18,853 nucleotides of DNA from Betaproteobacteria bacterium (GTDB lineage Bacteria; Pseudomonadota; Gammaproteobacteria; Burkholderiales; SG8-39), in assembly GCA_029865405.1 (NCBI GenBank), contig JAOUGZ010000010.1:1-18853 (forward strand). Reading direction: 5' to 3'. Under the pieces are notes generated by a model. The model was not told where the DNA came from and ran no database searches. It was given only the letters and a program-made list of their open reading frames with translations. Below are positions 6,658-13,465 of the stretch, piece by piece (position 1 is the stretch's first letter; every line of letters starts with the position of its first letter). A program made the translations under genes and the position numbers.

Positions 6658-7830
6658 TCAGAAGAACAGGTGCAGCTCGCCGAACGCCAGCAGCGCGTTC
6701 TGTCCCGCGTTCTGCGGAATGCCGCGGTTCTCGCGCACGCCCAGGCGCACCTGCGTGAACTGGTTCAGGAACGGCTCGTAGACGACGCTGTAGCGCTCGC
6801 GCGCGTTCTCGAAGACGGCGATCGACGGGTCGTAGTAGTCGTAGGTGAACTTGAGGTTGTGGCCGCGCCGGACGAGGAAGTTGATCTCCGCGATCGCGAA
6901 GCGCTGCTCGGTGGTGGGATTCTCGATGTAGCCCCCTTCCGCCAGCAGGCCGACGCGCCCGAGCTGCACACCGCCGTGCAGGCTGGCAATCTGGGTCCGG
7001 ACCTTCTGCGCGTCCTTGTTCGTCGAGTAGGAGCCGCCCAGCCGGAACATCGTGTGTACGTACGCCAGGGACCCGGTGACGCGCTTGGCGCGGTTGGTCT
7101 CGATGGATGAGCCGGTTCCGTTGGTGTACGCCAGGTGCAGCGCCCAGGGCCCCGGCTCGTAGCCCGTCTCGATGCCAACGTCCGTGGTGCCGTAGGTAAA
7201 GCCGGTGGCCGAGCGCGTGAACGCGGTGTCATCCTGCAGGCGCAGCCCGAAGGGAAGAAAGAACTGCCCCGCCTTCACGTAGTAGGGCTCGCCGAGCAGT
7301 TCCCCCTTCAGCAAACCCATGATTTCCCGCGCATCGCCGCCCTCGGCGAGCGTCTGATAGAAGGTGACGCGATCCGGAATCAGGTTGATTTCCAGATAGA
7401 GGTTGTGCTTGCGCTGGTTGAAGGTCTCGGTCGCCGCCGTCGACGGAGGCTTGTTGCGCTCGAAGAGCACCCGGAAATCGCCGCCGAGGGCGATGAAGTC
7501 GTTCACCCGACCGCTGAAGAAGCTGCTCTGGGAGTCCGCCTTGAGCGGGTTCTTCTCGTCGTCGCTGGCCTCCTCGCTCGCGCCGATGCGCCGCCAGTCC
7601 AGGAACGTGGCGGTCAGCCGTGTCTGCACGTAGACGTTGGCGAAATCCGTGCGCTTGCCGCCGCCGGTCATGTTCACGTGGCACTTGGAGCACTTGTAGC
7701 CTTCCTGGATCGCCAGATAGGGCTCGGCGTGGGCGGTCGGGGAGCTACCGGCGGTGATCGCAAGGCCGGCGCTCAGCGCACCGACCAGCCGGATTGCGGA
7801 TCGCAATGCTCCTTCCCGCGTTTGCCGCAT
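6658..7830 (-). CDS. Outer-membrane beta-barrel porin with N-terminal monoheme cytochrome c motif
   Basis: This is a 390-residue protein from ATG 7830 with a GGGGAAAG ribosome site. A signal peptide ends near AHA-EP (residue 35), and a single heme motif CSKCH follows at 47-51, then the Gly-rich GGGKRTDFANVYVQ. The rest is a run of alternating amphipathic strands with Tyr/Phe girdles (KHNLYLEINL, YYVKAGQFFLPFG, HNLKFTYDYY). It ends in GELHLFF, the aromatic C-terminus that marks outer-membrane barrels for BAM. About 340 residues would suit a roughly 16-strand barrel. The architecture resembles the Cyc2 iron-oxidase type of cytochrome-porin fusion, though the heme motif surroundings differ. I infer that it carries electrons across the outer membrane together with the upstream lipoprotein cytochromes. 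Heme-bearing barrels of unknown role with a similar GYKCSxCH start also exist in metal-reducing bacteria. Confidence 0.92.
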   Translation of the reverse strand: MRQTREGALRSAIRLVGALSAGLAITAGSSPTAHAEPYLAIQEGYKCSKCHVNMTGGGKRTDFANVYVQTRLTATFLDWRRIGASEEASDDEKNPLKADSQSSFFSGRVNDFIALGGDFRVLFERNKPPSTAATETFNQRKHNLYLEINLIPDRVTFYQTLAEGGDAREIMGLLKGELLGEPYYVKAGQFFLPFGLRLQDDTAFTRSATGFTYGTTDVGIETGYEPGPWALHLAYTNGTGSSIETNRAKRVTGSLAYVHTMFRLGGSYSTNKDAQKVRTQIASLHGGVQLGRVGLLAEGGYIENPTTEQRFAIAEINFLVRRGHNLKFTYDYYDPSIAVFENARERYSVVYEPFLNQFTQVRLGVRENRGIPQNAGQNALLAFGELHLFF

Positions 7831-7896
7831 CGTCTTTCCCCTGCTCCCTTGCGCTTGTTGCCAGTCGAGCTGTTCTTGATTCTTCGCGCCGAAACG

Positions 7897-8403
7897 TCAG
7901 CAGCCCGGAACGCCGTCCGCGATCCAGTCCTTCATGTTCTGGATCGTGTCGGGCGTCAGCGGCGCGTTGTTGAGCGGCATGCGACCCAGAACAATCGCCT
8001 CGCCGTTCGGACCCTGGCCTTCGACCTTCCAGATGACGTAGCTGGTGGCCGGATTGCCGGCCGTGATTTCGTTGAGTTCCGGTTTCTCGCCGCTTGCGCG
8101 CCCCACGTTCGCGCAGGTGTTTGCCGACGTGCTCCAGTCGACACCGAACGGCGCGCCGCTCCCCCCGATGTGACACTGACTGCACACGCCGCCGAAGACG
8201 TTGCCCTGCACCCACGCGAGCGTCGCGTTCGGGTTGCCGCTCGCGCCGCCTTCCCCGCCGCCACCGCCGCCGCCCGTCCCGGCGGGCTGCGATTGACTCA
8301 GCAGATTGCCGGTCGCATCGAGCCCCTCGCCAGAGCCGGCGCCGCAGCCGGTGGCGAGCAGCAGAGCCGCCAGCGCCGCGAGTCGCTGTATCCGCCCCGT
8401 CAC
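7897..8403 (-). CDS. Monoheme c-type cytochrome lipoprotein
   Basis: A GTG at 8403 overlaps the stop of the diheme gene by four bases (GTGA) and opens 168 codons. The lipobox LATGC (Cys20) predicts a lipoprotein. A Gly-rich linker (42-55) precedes one heme motif, CSQCH (74-78). The C-terminal half (SYVIWKVEGQGPNGEAI, RMPLNNAPLT, IQNMKDWIADGVPGC) closely resembles the first half of the 327-residue lipoprotein at the head of this operon, so the two are paralogues. The conserved Arg-Met-Pro supplies a likely distal Met ligand. Cys96 and the terminal Cys may form a disulfide. It probably sits on the outer membrane as an electron relay next to the heme-porin encoded 66 bases downstream. Confidence 0.9.
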   Translation of the reverse strand: MTGRIQRLAALAALLLATGCGAGSGEGLDATGNLLSQSQPAGTGGGGGGGEGGASGNPNATLAWVQGNVFGGVCSQCHIGGSGAPFGVDWSTSANTCANVGRASGEKPELNEITAGNPATSYVIWKVEGQGPNGEAIVLGRMPLNNAPLTPDTIQNMKDWIADGVPGC

Positions 8404-9308
8404 TTCTTCTCCTTCGGCTTGACGAGGGGTCGCGGGTGCCGGACCTGGTTCGGGTTCTCGACGAGCAGCCAGTAGAACCAGCCCTTGCGCTCCAGCGACT
8501 TGATGTAATCGACGAGCTGCCAGCGCTGCTCGTCGTTCAGCTCGTCGAACGCGGGCATCGGCGTGCCGTTCAGGCCCGTGGTGAATACCCGGAAGATGTC
8601 GCGATCGCCCTTGCCGTTCTTGAAATGCTGGAGCGCCAGGTTGGCCGGACGGATGGGCACCTCCCAGTCGTCCTTCAGCTTGTCGGCCTCCCGGCCGTCG
8701 CCGCGCCCCTCTTCGCCGTGGCACTTCACGCAGTCCTGCTTGATGAAGATCTGGCGGCCTGCGGCGATGGACGCGAGGCTGGGCTCAAAGGGGCGCTTCT
8801 CGGGAACCTTCACGATGTCGTCGGGCAGCGGCAGCGACTTCGGGTCGTCGAAGTAGGGCGAGAACGTCTTCACGTACTGCACCACCGCCATGATGTCGTT
8901 CTCCGCGAGCACGCCCTTCCAGCGCGGCATCTCGGTGCCTGCCAGGCCCTCGCGTACGGTGCGCTCGAGATCCCGGTCGAGCGGCAGCATGCCGCTCACC
9001 GTGGAGCGGAACTTGTAGACCCCGCGCCGGAAATTGCGGGGCGCGGGATCGAAGCCGGCCGCGGCGGGTCCCTTGCCGTCGCCTCGGATGCCGTGACACG
9101 GCGAGCAGGCCTGGAAATAGACCTTCCGGCCGCGCTCCAGCTGCGCTCTGCGCGCCAGGCCGTCGACCTTGGCTTGCAGCGCCTCGACGTCCACCTTGTC
9201 ACCCTTGGCCCCGGCAGCGCCGGGCACGAGCGACAGCGCCGCGAGCATCGCCGCCAGCACTGCGGGCGCCGACAAGCCCGGCGCGAACCTCACCGTCGGC
9301 ACGCTCAC
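8400..9308 (-). CDS. Periplasmic diheme cytochrome c
   Basis: A GTG at 9308 overlaps the upstream stop (GTGA) and gives 302 residues. A signal peptide covers about 1-34 (ending GAAGA). Two class I heme domains follow, with CSPCH (68-72) and CVKCH (193-197) and likely Met ligands in GTEMPRW (near 127) and GTPMPAF. Each domain resembles the CAVCH and CRKCH modules of the triheme EB_dh protein at the left end, so these modules probably share an ancestor. The C-terminus is Lys/Pro-rich and basic, as in soluble periplasmic carriers. A likely role is to shuttle electrons between the outer-membrane lipoprotein/porin cytochromes and the inner-membrane complex. A much longer in-frame opening reaching 10211 is a shadow of the upstream gene. 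Confidence 0.92.
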   Translation of the reverse strand: MSVPTVRFAPGLSAPAVLAAMLAALSLVPGAAGAKGDKVDVEALQAKVDGLARRAQLERGRKVYFQACSPCHGIRGDGKGPAAAGFDPAPRNFRRGVYKFRSTVSGMLPLDRDLERTVREGLAGTEMPRWKGVLAENDIMAVVQYVKTFSPYFDDPKSLPLPDDIVKVPEKRPFEPSLASIAAGRQIFIKQDCVKCHGEEGRGDGREADKLKDDWEVPIRPANLALQHFKNGKGDRDIFRVFTTGLNGTPMPAFDELNDEQRWQLVDYIKSLERKGWFYWLLVENPNQVRHPRPLVKPKEKK

Positions 9309-10288
9309 GGGGTGCACGCGTCGAGCGGCTCGCCCGCCGGGCAGAACGGCGCGCCGTCGAGAATCCAGTTCTGGATGATGGTGAGCTGCTCCGCGGAAAG
9401 CGGAGGCAGTCCGAACGGCATGCGCTTGCGCGGATCGGTGTCGGTCACGCGGTCCCACAGCTTGCTGCCATTGAGGTCGCCCGCCCGCACCACGCTGCCG
9501 TCCACTACGCCGTTGTAGTTGTCGGAAGTGAGCACCACGCCCTTGGGCGGGCACTCGAATTCCACGCCGCAGCGATCGCTCGAGGGCGTCGTGCTGTGGC
9601 ACAGCGTGCACACCTGCAGCGTATTGCTCCAGACGTGCATCCACGAGCCGACCGGGAAGCCCGGAGTGCCGGTACCCCCGCCCGCCGTTGCATCGGCCGG
9701 GTCCCCGAGCGGTGCGCCGTTCGCGATCCACTGCTCCACGACGCTGATCAGCGCCGGATCGAGCGGGATGCCGGTCGCGGGCATGCGCACCCCGACGATC
9801 GGCTGGCCGCTGGGACCCTGCCCGCGCAGCTTCCACATGAGGTAGCTCACGTCCGGGTTGTTCGGATTGACCTCGCGCAGCGTGGTGATCTCCGTGCTTA
9901 ACCGGCCGTTCGTCACGATCGCGTCGTATTGCCCAACCTCCCAGGACAGGCCAGCCGGCGCTGAGGCCCCTTGATGGCATCCCACGCAATAGGGCTGCAG
10001 GATGTTCGCTTGCACGCCGTACCAGCTGCGCACGATCGACGTGGCATCGGGCGGCGGGGTGGTCGTGCCGCCCCCGGTTCCTCCCGTTCCTCCCGTGCCC
10101 CCCGTTCCTCCCGTGCCACCGCCAGAAGGTGGCGTCGTCGTACCTCCTGAGCCGGTACCCGGAGTCGAGGCTGCGGCCGGGAGCGGATTGGTCCCCTCGT
10201 CGGCTCCACACCCGGTCAGCGCGAGCAGGAGGAAGCCAATGGCGATCAGTCCTGACGAATTAATAGTAAATCTCATTTGACTGGCCAT
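9305..10288 (-). CDS. Diheme c-type cytochrome lipoprotein, two repeated heme modules
   Basis: From ATG 10288 this encodes 327 residues (an ATG at 10276 is an alternative; neither has a strong ribosome site). The lipobox LTGC (Cys27) predicts lipidation. A Gly/Thr/Pro linker (43-80) should act as a flexible spacer. Heme motifs are CVGCH (101-105) and CTLCH (227-231). The two halves share a plan: CxxCH, then SYLMWK / SKLWDR, a Met-Pro motif (RMPATG / RMPFG), then a WI-x-GAP helix (VVEQWIANGAP / IIQNWILDGAP). This plan is common in large low-complexity cytochromes of environmental bacteria. It is the first gene of the cytochrome-porin operon and overlaps the next gene by GTGA. It is likely exposed on the outer membrane. 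Confidence 0.92.
   Translation of the reverse strand: MASQMRFTINSSGLIAIGFLLLALTGCGADEGTNPLPAAASTPGTGSGGTTTPPSGGGTGGTGGTGGTGGTGGGTTTPPPDATSIVRSWYGVQANILQPYCVGCHQGASAPAGLSWEVGQYDAIVTNGRLSTEITTLREVNPNNPDVSYLMWKLRGQGPSGQPIVGVRMPATGIPLDPALISVVEQWIANGAPLGDPADATAGGGTGTPGFPVGSWMHVWSNTLQVCTLCHSTTPSSDRCGVEFECPPKGVVLTSDNYNGVVDGSVVRAGDLNGSKLWDRVTDTDPRKRMPFGLPPLSAEQLTIIQNWILDGAPFCPAGEPLDACTP
10070..10117 (-). repeat. Imperfect GGNAC/GGNGG repeat encoding a Gly-Thr linker
   Basis: Near-tandem nonamers (on the plus strand CCCGTTCCT / CCCGTGCCC) encode alternating Gly-Gly-Thr/Gly units, residues 58-73 of the lipoprotein cytochrome. It is a coding microsatellite that could vary linker length in frame. Confidence 0.6.
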
Positions 10289-10328
10289 GTTTGAACACGC
10301 CTACGCGGTAAACGAGCACCAATGCGCC

Positions 10329-10369
10329 TGTATGCGTCCTGACGTGATCAAAGTTTTGATGTATGTCAA
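10329..10369 (-). promoter_or_regulatory. Candidate FNR/ANR-type class II promoter of the cytochrome-porin operon
   Basis: On the minus strand TTGAC-ATAC-ATCAA (10369-10356) matches the FNR/ANR/DNR consensus TTGAY-N4-ATCAA. A -10-like CATACA (10334-10329) would place the start near 10322, with the box centred about 40-41 bases upstream, the class II activator position. The box overlaps the last codons of the upstream operon. It suggests control by low oxygen or nitric oxide. No regulator of this family is encoded in the window. Confidence 0.6.
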
Positions 10370-10755
10370 GATATCTTAAAAATTAGGGAATTTAAACCCA
10401 AAAATCCACTATCGCGACATTGCTTTCGCAGTTCGTCGCGCAACCGCAGGCGGTAGGCTCCGGCAGACTCGCCGGACGCGCGCGGCACGAGGAATTCGAG
10501 CTTCGCGGCAACCATGTACTGGCGCCGGGACTCGGCGAGCAGCCGGTCCTCTCCGGAATGCAGCGCCTCGAGTCGCGCAAGCGCGACTTCCGGCTCGCTG
10601 CAGTACCGCGGCAGCGATACCTGGCGCGAATGCCAGTCGGCGGCCGCCGAGACGAGTACCAGCAGCGCGAGCACTGCCAGGAAAAGCCCCGCCGGCCAAA
10701 ATCTCCTGCGGGCGGACTCAGCGAGCCTCTCCTTTTTGTGATGCGCGCGGCTCAT
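10366..10755 (-). CDS. Small single-span membrane protein of unknown function
   Basis: This 129-residue protein starts at ATG 10755, overlapping the oxidase-like gene stop by four bases (ATGA). The N-terminus is basic (RAHHKKERLAESARRR), and one hydrophobic span follows at about 20-40 (FWPAGLFLAVLALLVLVSAA). A hydrophilic, probably helical and periplasmic domain then carries two cysteines (near 52 and 113) and ends in LNSLIFKIS. No family is recognised. It is the last gene of the tetrapyrrole operon, so it may be a membrane anchor or partner for the heme-handling proteins encoded before it. The final 100 bases are clearly more AT-rich than the rest of the operon. Confidence 0.8.
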   Translation of the reverse strand: MSRAHHKKERLAESARRRFWPAGLFLAVLALLVLVSAAADWHSRQVSLPRYCSEPEVALARLEALHSGEDRLLAESRRQYMVAAKLEFLVPRASGESAGAYRLRLRDELRKQCRDSGFLGLNSLIFKIS

Positions 10756-12191
10756 GGGATGGGCAGGGCGGCCTGTGCGGCGGGAACCGCAGCGCCGGAC
10801 AAGCCGGGATTCGCGCCCCTGGGTCGCCGCGCCGCCGTGATCTGGCGCGCGATCCGCGCCGCCGCGCTCTGCGCGCACGCGACCCGGTCGCGCACCGAAA
10901 CGCCGCCCCGGTAATTGCCTTCCAGGTGCAGTCCGGGCAGATGCCCGAGCCGCTCGTCCATCGCGGCGAGCGTCGCCGAGTAGGCTCCGTGATAGAGCGG
11001 CAGCGCACGCTCGTGGGTCTCGACGTGCAGCACGTCGGGCTCGCCACGCGCCGCTAGCAACGCGTGCAGCATGCGCATGACTTCGCCCGAACTGCGCGCG
11101 TCGTCCCAGGCTGCGGCCCCCGGGTTGCGCGAGCCGCCCAGGTAGCTCGTCAGCAAGACGCGATCCTGTGGTGCGCACCCGGAGAAGAGCCGCGACACCC
11201 ACAGGCATCCGTTGGCGGCAAACGCGCTGCCCGAGGGCACCAGAAACCCGCTGCCGTTCAGCGCGTGGCCGATGCGTGAGCGCTCGAAGCCTGTATGCAC
11301 GACCTTGATCGGCGCGAAGCGGACCGAGGCGAGTAGCCGGGCGAGGGCCGCATCCACGTCGCGCAGGATCTCGGCGGCCGCCTGCGGCGGCGCGCTGACC
11401 ACGAGGTGCCTGCACGACGTGTCGCGCGGCGCGTCCGCGGGCCCGCCGCGCACGCGCCAGCCGCCGCGCTCGGGCCAGGCTTCGCGCACCGGCACGCCGC
11501 GGCGGACCCGGAAGCCGCCTTCGCGGGCGAGGTGCTCGGTCAACGTCGCCATGCCGCCCGAAAACGAAAACACCTCCGGCCGCGCCGCGCTGCCGCGCCC
11601 GGCCAGCCGGGCGCACAGCGCGCCCAGCGCAAGGCTCCCATAGCGCTTCTCCAGCGCGACGAGCCTGGGCAACGTGGCGCGCGCTTCCGCGAGCGCAGCG
11701 TCGCTCGCAAGGGGTCCCGCGACGTAGGGGTCGAACAACTTGTCGAGCAGCTCGCGGCCGAGGCGGCGCGTGACGAAGGCCGCCACCGACTCGTGCCGGT
11801 CGCGGCCCCGCGGCGCGAAGGGCTCCGCCAGCATCCTGAGCTTGGCTCCGCCGCTCAGCAGCCGCGTGCGCAGCAGCTCGCCCACCCCCGTGGGCGCCGC
11901 GACCAGCCGATCCGCATCGAGCACATAGCGCGCCGACACCGGCCCGCGCCCCCGCCTTTTCGTGTCGAGCTGCGCGCCGCGGAGGAACCCGTCCAGCGCA
12001 CCGCGAAAATTCACCACCATGGTGGCGGCGCTTTCCAGGAGATAGCCGTCGCGCTCGACGGTGTGAATCTTTCCGCCTACGCGTAGCGCACCTTCCCACA
12101 ACTCGACATCGAGCCCGGCGCGCGCCAGGCCGTGCGCCGTGGCGAGGCCGGAGATCCCGCCGCCGACGACCAGTGCGTCGAGCGCGCTCAT
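10752..12191 (-). CDS. Protoporphyrinogen oxidase-like FAD protein (HemY/PPOX family)
   Basis: This 479-residue protein has the length usual for the HemY-type oxidase. ATG 12191 overlaps the radical SAM stop by four bases. The N-terminal FAD-binding fold shows VVGGGISGLATAHGLARAG followed by LWEGALRVGGKIHTVERDGYLLE. The C-terminal FAD motif is LHLEGNYRGGVSVRDRV. The family oxidises protoporphyrinogen IX (or coproporphyrinogen III in the related HemY of Gram-positives) with oxygen or another acceptor, usually at the membrane. Its place behind a heme-type radical SAM enzyme and a five-repeat PCP_red protein suggests a dedicated tetrapyrrole branch rather than the housekeeping copy. Other amine-oxidase-fold flavoproteins (carotenoid desaturases) share the motifs, but the spacing fits PPOX better. 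Confidence 0.87.
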   Translation of the reverse strand: MSALDALVVGGGISGLATAHGLARAGLDVELWEGALRVGGKIHTVERDGYLLESAATMVVNFRGALDGFLRGAQLDTKRRGRGPVSARYVLDADRLVAAPTGVGELLRTRLLSGGAKLRMLAEPFAPRGRDRHESVAAFVTRRLGRELLDKLFDPYVAGPLASDAALAEARATLPRLVALEKRYGSLALGALCARLAGRGSAARPEVFSFSGGMATLTEHLAREGGFRVRRGVPVREAWPERGGWRVRGGPADAPRDTSCRHLVVSAPPQAAAEILRDVDAALARLLASVRFAPIKVVHTGFERSRIGHALNGSGFLVPSGSAFAANGCLWVSRLFSGCAPQDRVLLTSYLGGSRNPGAAAWDDARSSGEVMRMLHALLAARGEPDVLHVETHERALPLYHGAYSATLAAMDERLGHLPGLHLEGNYRGGVSVRDRVACAQSAAARIARQITAARRPRGANPGLSGAAVPAAQAALPIP

Positions 12192-13465
12192 TGCGCCCTG
12201 CGCCCGGGTGCGGCGCCCGCGCCGAACCGGGCGGCCACCATCTCCGAGAGGTGCCGCGTGGTCACCTCGGATTCGCCGAGGCCCCCGACGTAGGCCTCGG
12301 CGCGCTTCCTGACGAGCGTGCGCAGGAACACCGGTACGCGCGCCAGGCGCTGCTCGGCATCCACGGCCCACGCGGGGGCGGCGCCCTGCACCGGGGCAAG
12401 CGGCTCGATGGCCTCGCCGCCCCGCGGGCGGTACGCGCACAGGGGGTCGGCGTCCATCAGGCCGCCGCCGCGCGCAAGCGGACGCGCCCGGCAGCCGCCG
12501 CACAGCTTGCGATACTCGCACACCCCGCACTTGCCCCGCAGCGCGGGCTCGCGCAGCCGCACGAACGCCTCCGCATCCGACCAGAGGGTGGACAGCCTGT
12601 GCGTGCGCAGGGTGCCGAGCTCCTCTTCGATATACGGGCAGGCCGTGACCCCGCCGCGATGGTTGACGCGCGCATAGTGCAGGCCTGCGATGCAGCCGTC
12701 GCCCTCGCGCCCGCTGATGCGGTTGAGGTCCTGCTGCGGCCGCAACTGGTACGCGACGCGTTTCACGTGCGGCGCGCAACGCGGGCGCACGATGAGACCC
12801 GGGTACGCCGACTGCAGGCCGATCAGCTGCGCGAGCAGCGCCTCGTAGCGGTGCGGGGTCAGCGCGCTCACCGTCCGCGCGCGGCCCACGCACACGAGGA
12901 AGAACACGTTGAGCGCACGCGCGCCGCAGCTGCGCGCGAACTCGGCCATCGCCGGCAGCTCCTCGGCGTTTTCGTCCGTCACGGAGAAATGCAGCTGGAA
13001 GTCCATGCCGAGCCGCCGGCAGCACTCGATGCCCGCCAGGGTCCTTGCCCAGGCCCCGTCGCGCCCGCGAAAGCGGTCGTGCCGGTCCGCGTCCAGCGAG
13101 TCGAGGCTGATGCCGAGCCCGAGCGCGCCCGCGGCCCGCAGCGCACGCACGCGCTCTTCGTCGAGCAGCATGCCGTTGGTGCCGACCACCATCGGCAGTC
13201 CGCGCGCGGCGCCATGGCGGATCAGCGCATCGAGGTCGTCGCGCACCAGCGGCTCGCCTCCCGTGAGCACCACCATCGTTCCGTGCCCGAGGCTCGCGAC
13301 GTCGTCGAGCAGCCCCTTCACCTCCTCGGTGCCGAGCTCGTCCTCGTCGCCCTGGGCGAGCGTGGTCGCGTCCAGGTAGCAGTGCGCGCACGCGAGGTTG
13401 CAGCGTCGCGTGATGTTGACCGCGAGCAGGGAGAGCGCCGGCGCCGCACGATCCTCAGGCGACAC
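12188..13465 (-). CDS. Radical SAM/SPASM protein of the NirJ/AhbD-like type with C-terminal PCP_red domain
   Basis: A GTG at 13465, 11 bases inside the upstream gene and behind GGGAGA, opens 425 codons. The radical SAM cluster motif is CNLACAHC (Cys22, 26, 29), followed by LTGGEPL. A SPASM-type auxiliary cluster region has CIAG, CPYIEEELG and CGVCEYRKLCGGCRAR, then a further Cys in PLCAY. This layout matches the heme-pathway radical SAM enzymes AhbC/AhbD and NirJ, which trim side chains of heme precursors. Residues about 360-415 (W...RLARVPVFLRTLVRKRAEAYV...VTTRHLSEM) match the PCP_red domain first seen at the C-terminus of protochlorophyllide reductase BchB. The neighbouring protein carries five copies of the same domain. 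I infer action on a porphyrin; the exact reaction is unknown. Confidence 0.9.
   Translation of the reverse strand: MSPEDRAAPALSLLAVNITRRCNLACAHCYLDATTLAQGDEDELGTEEVKGLLDDVASLGHGTMVVLTGGEPLVRDDLDALIRHGAARGLPMVVGTNGMLLDEERVRALRAAGALGLGISLDSLDADRHDRFRGRDGAWARTLAGIECCRRLGMDFQLHFSVTDENAEELPAMAEFARSCGARALNVFFLVCVGRARTVSALTPHRYEALLAQLIGLQSAYPGLIVRPRCAPHVKRVAYQLRPQQDLNRISGREGDGCIAGLHYARVNHRGGVTACPYIEEELGTLRTHRLSTLWSDAEAFVRLREPALRGKCGVCEYRKLCGGCRARPLARGGGLMDADPLCAYRPRGGEAIEPLAPVQGAAPAWAVDAEQRLARVPVFLRTLVRKRAEAYVGGLGESEVTTRHLSEMVAARFGAGAAPGRRAQ

Noticed and set aside
10070..10117. Repeats near 10070-10117 as a CRISPR or non-coding array
   Set aside because: They are short, in frame, and encode a Gly-Thr linker inside a clear lipoprotein gene.
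10356..10369. TTGACA within the FNR-like box as a plain sigma-70 -35 element
   Set aside because: No good -10 hexamer lies 16-18 bases downstream of it on the minus strand, while the box symmetry and class II spacing fit an FNR-type site better.
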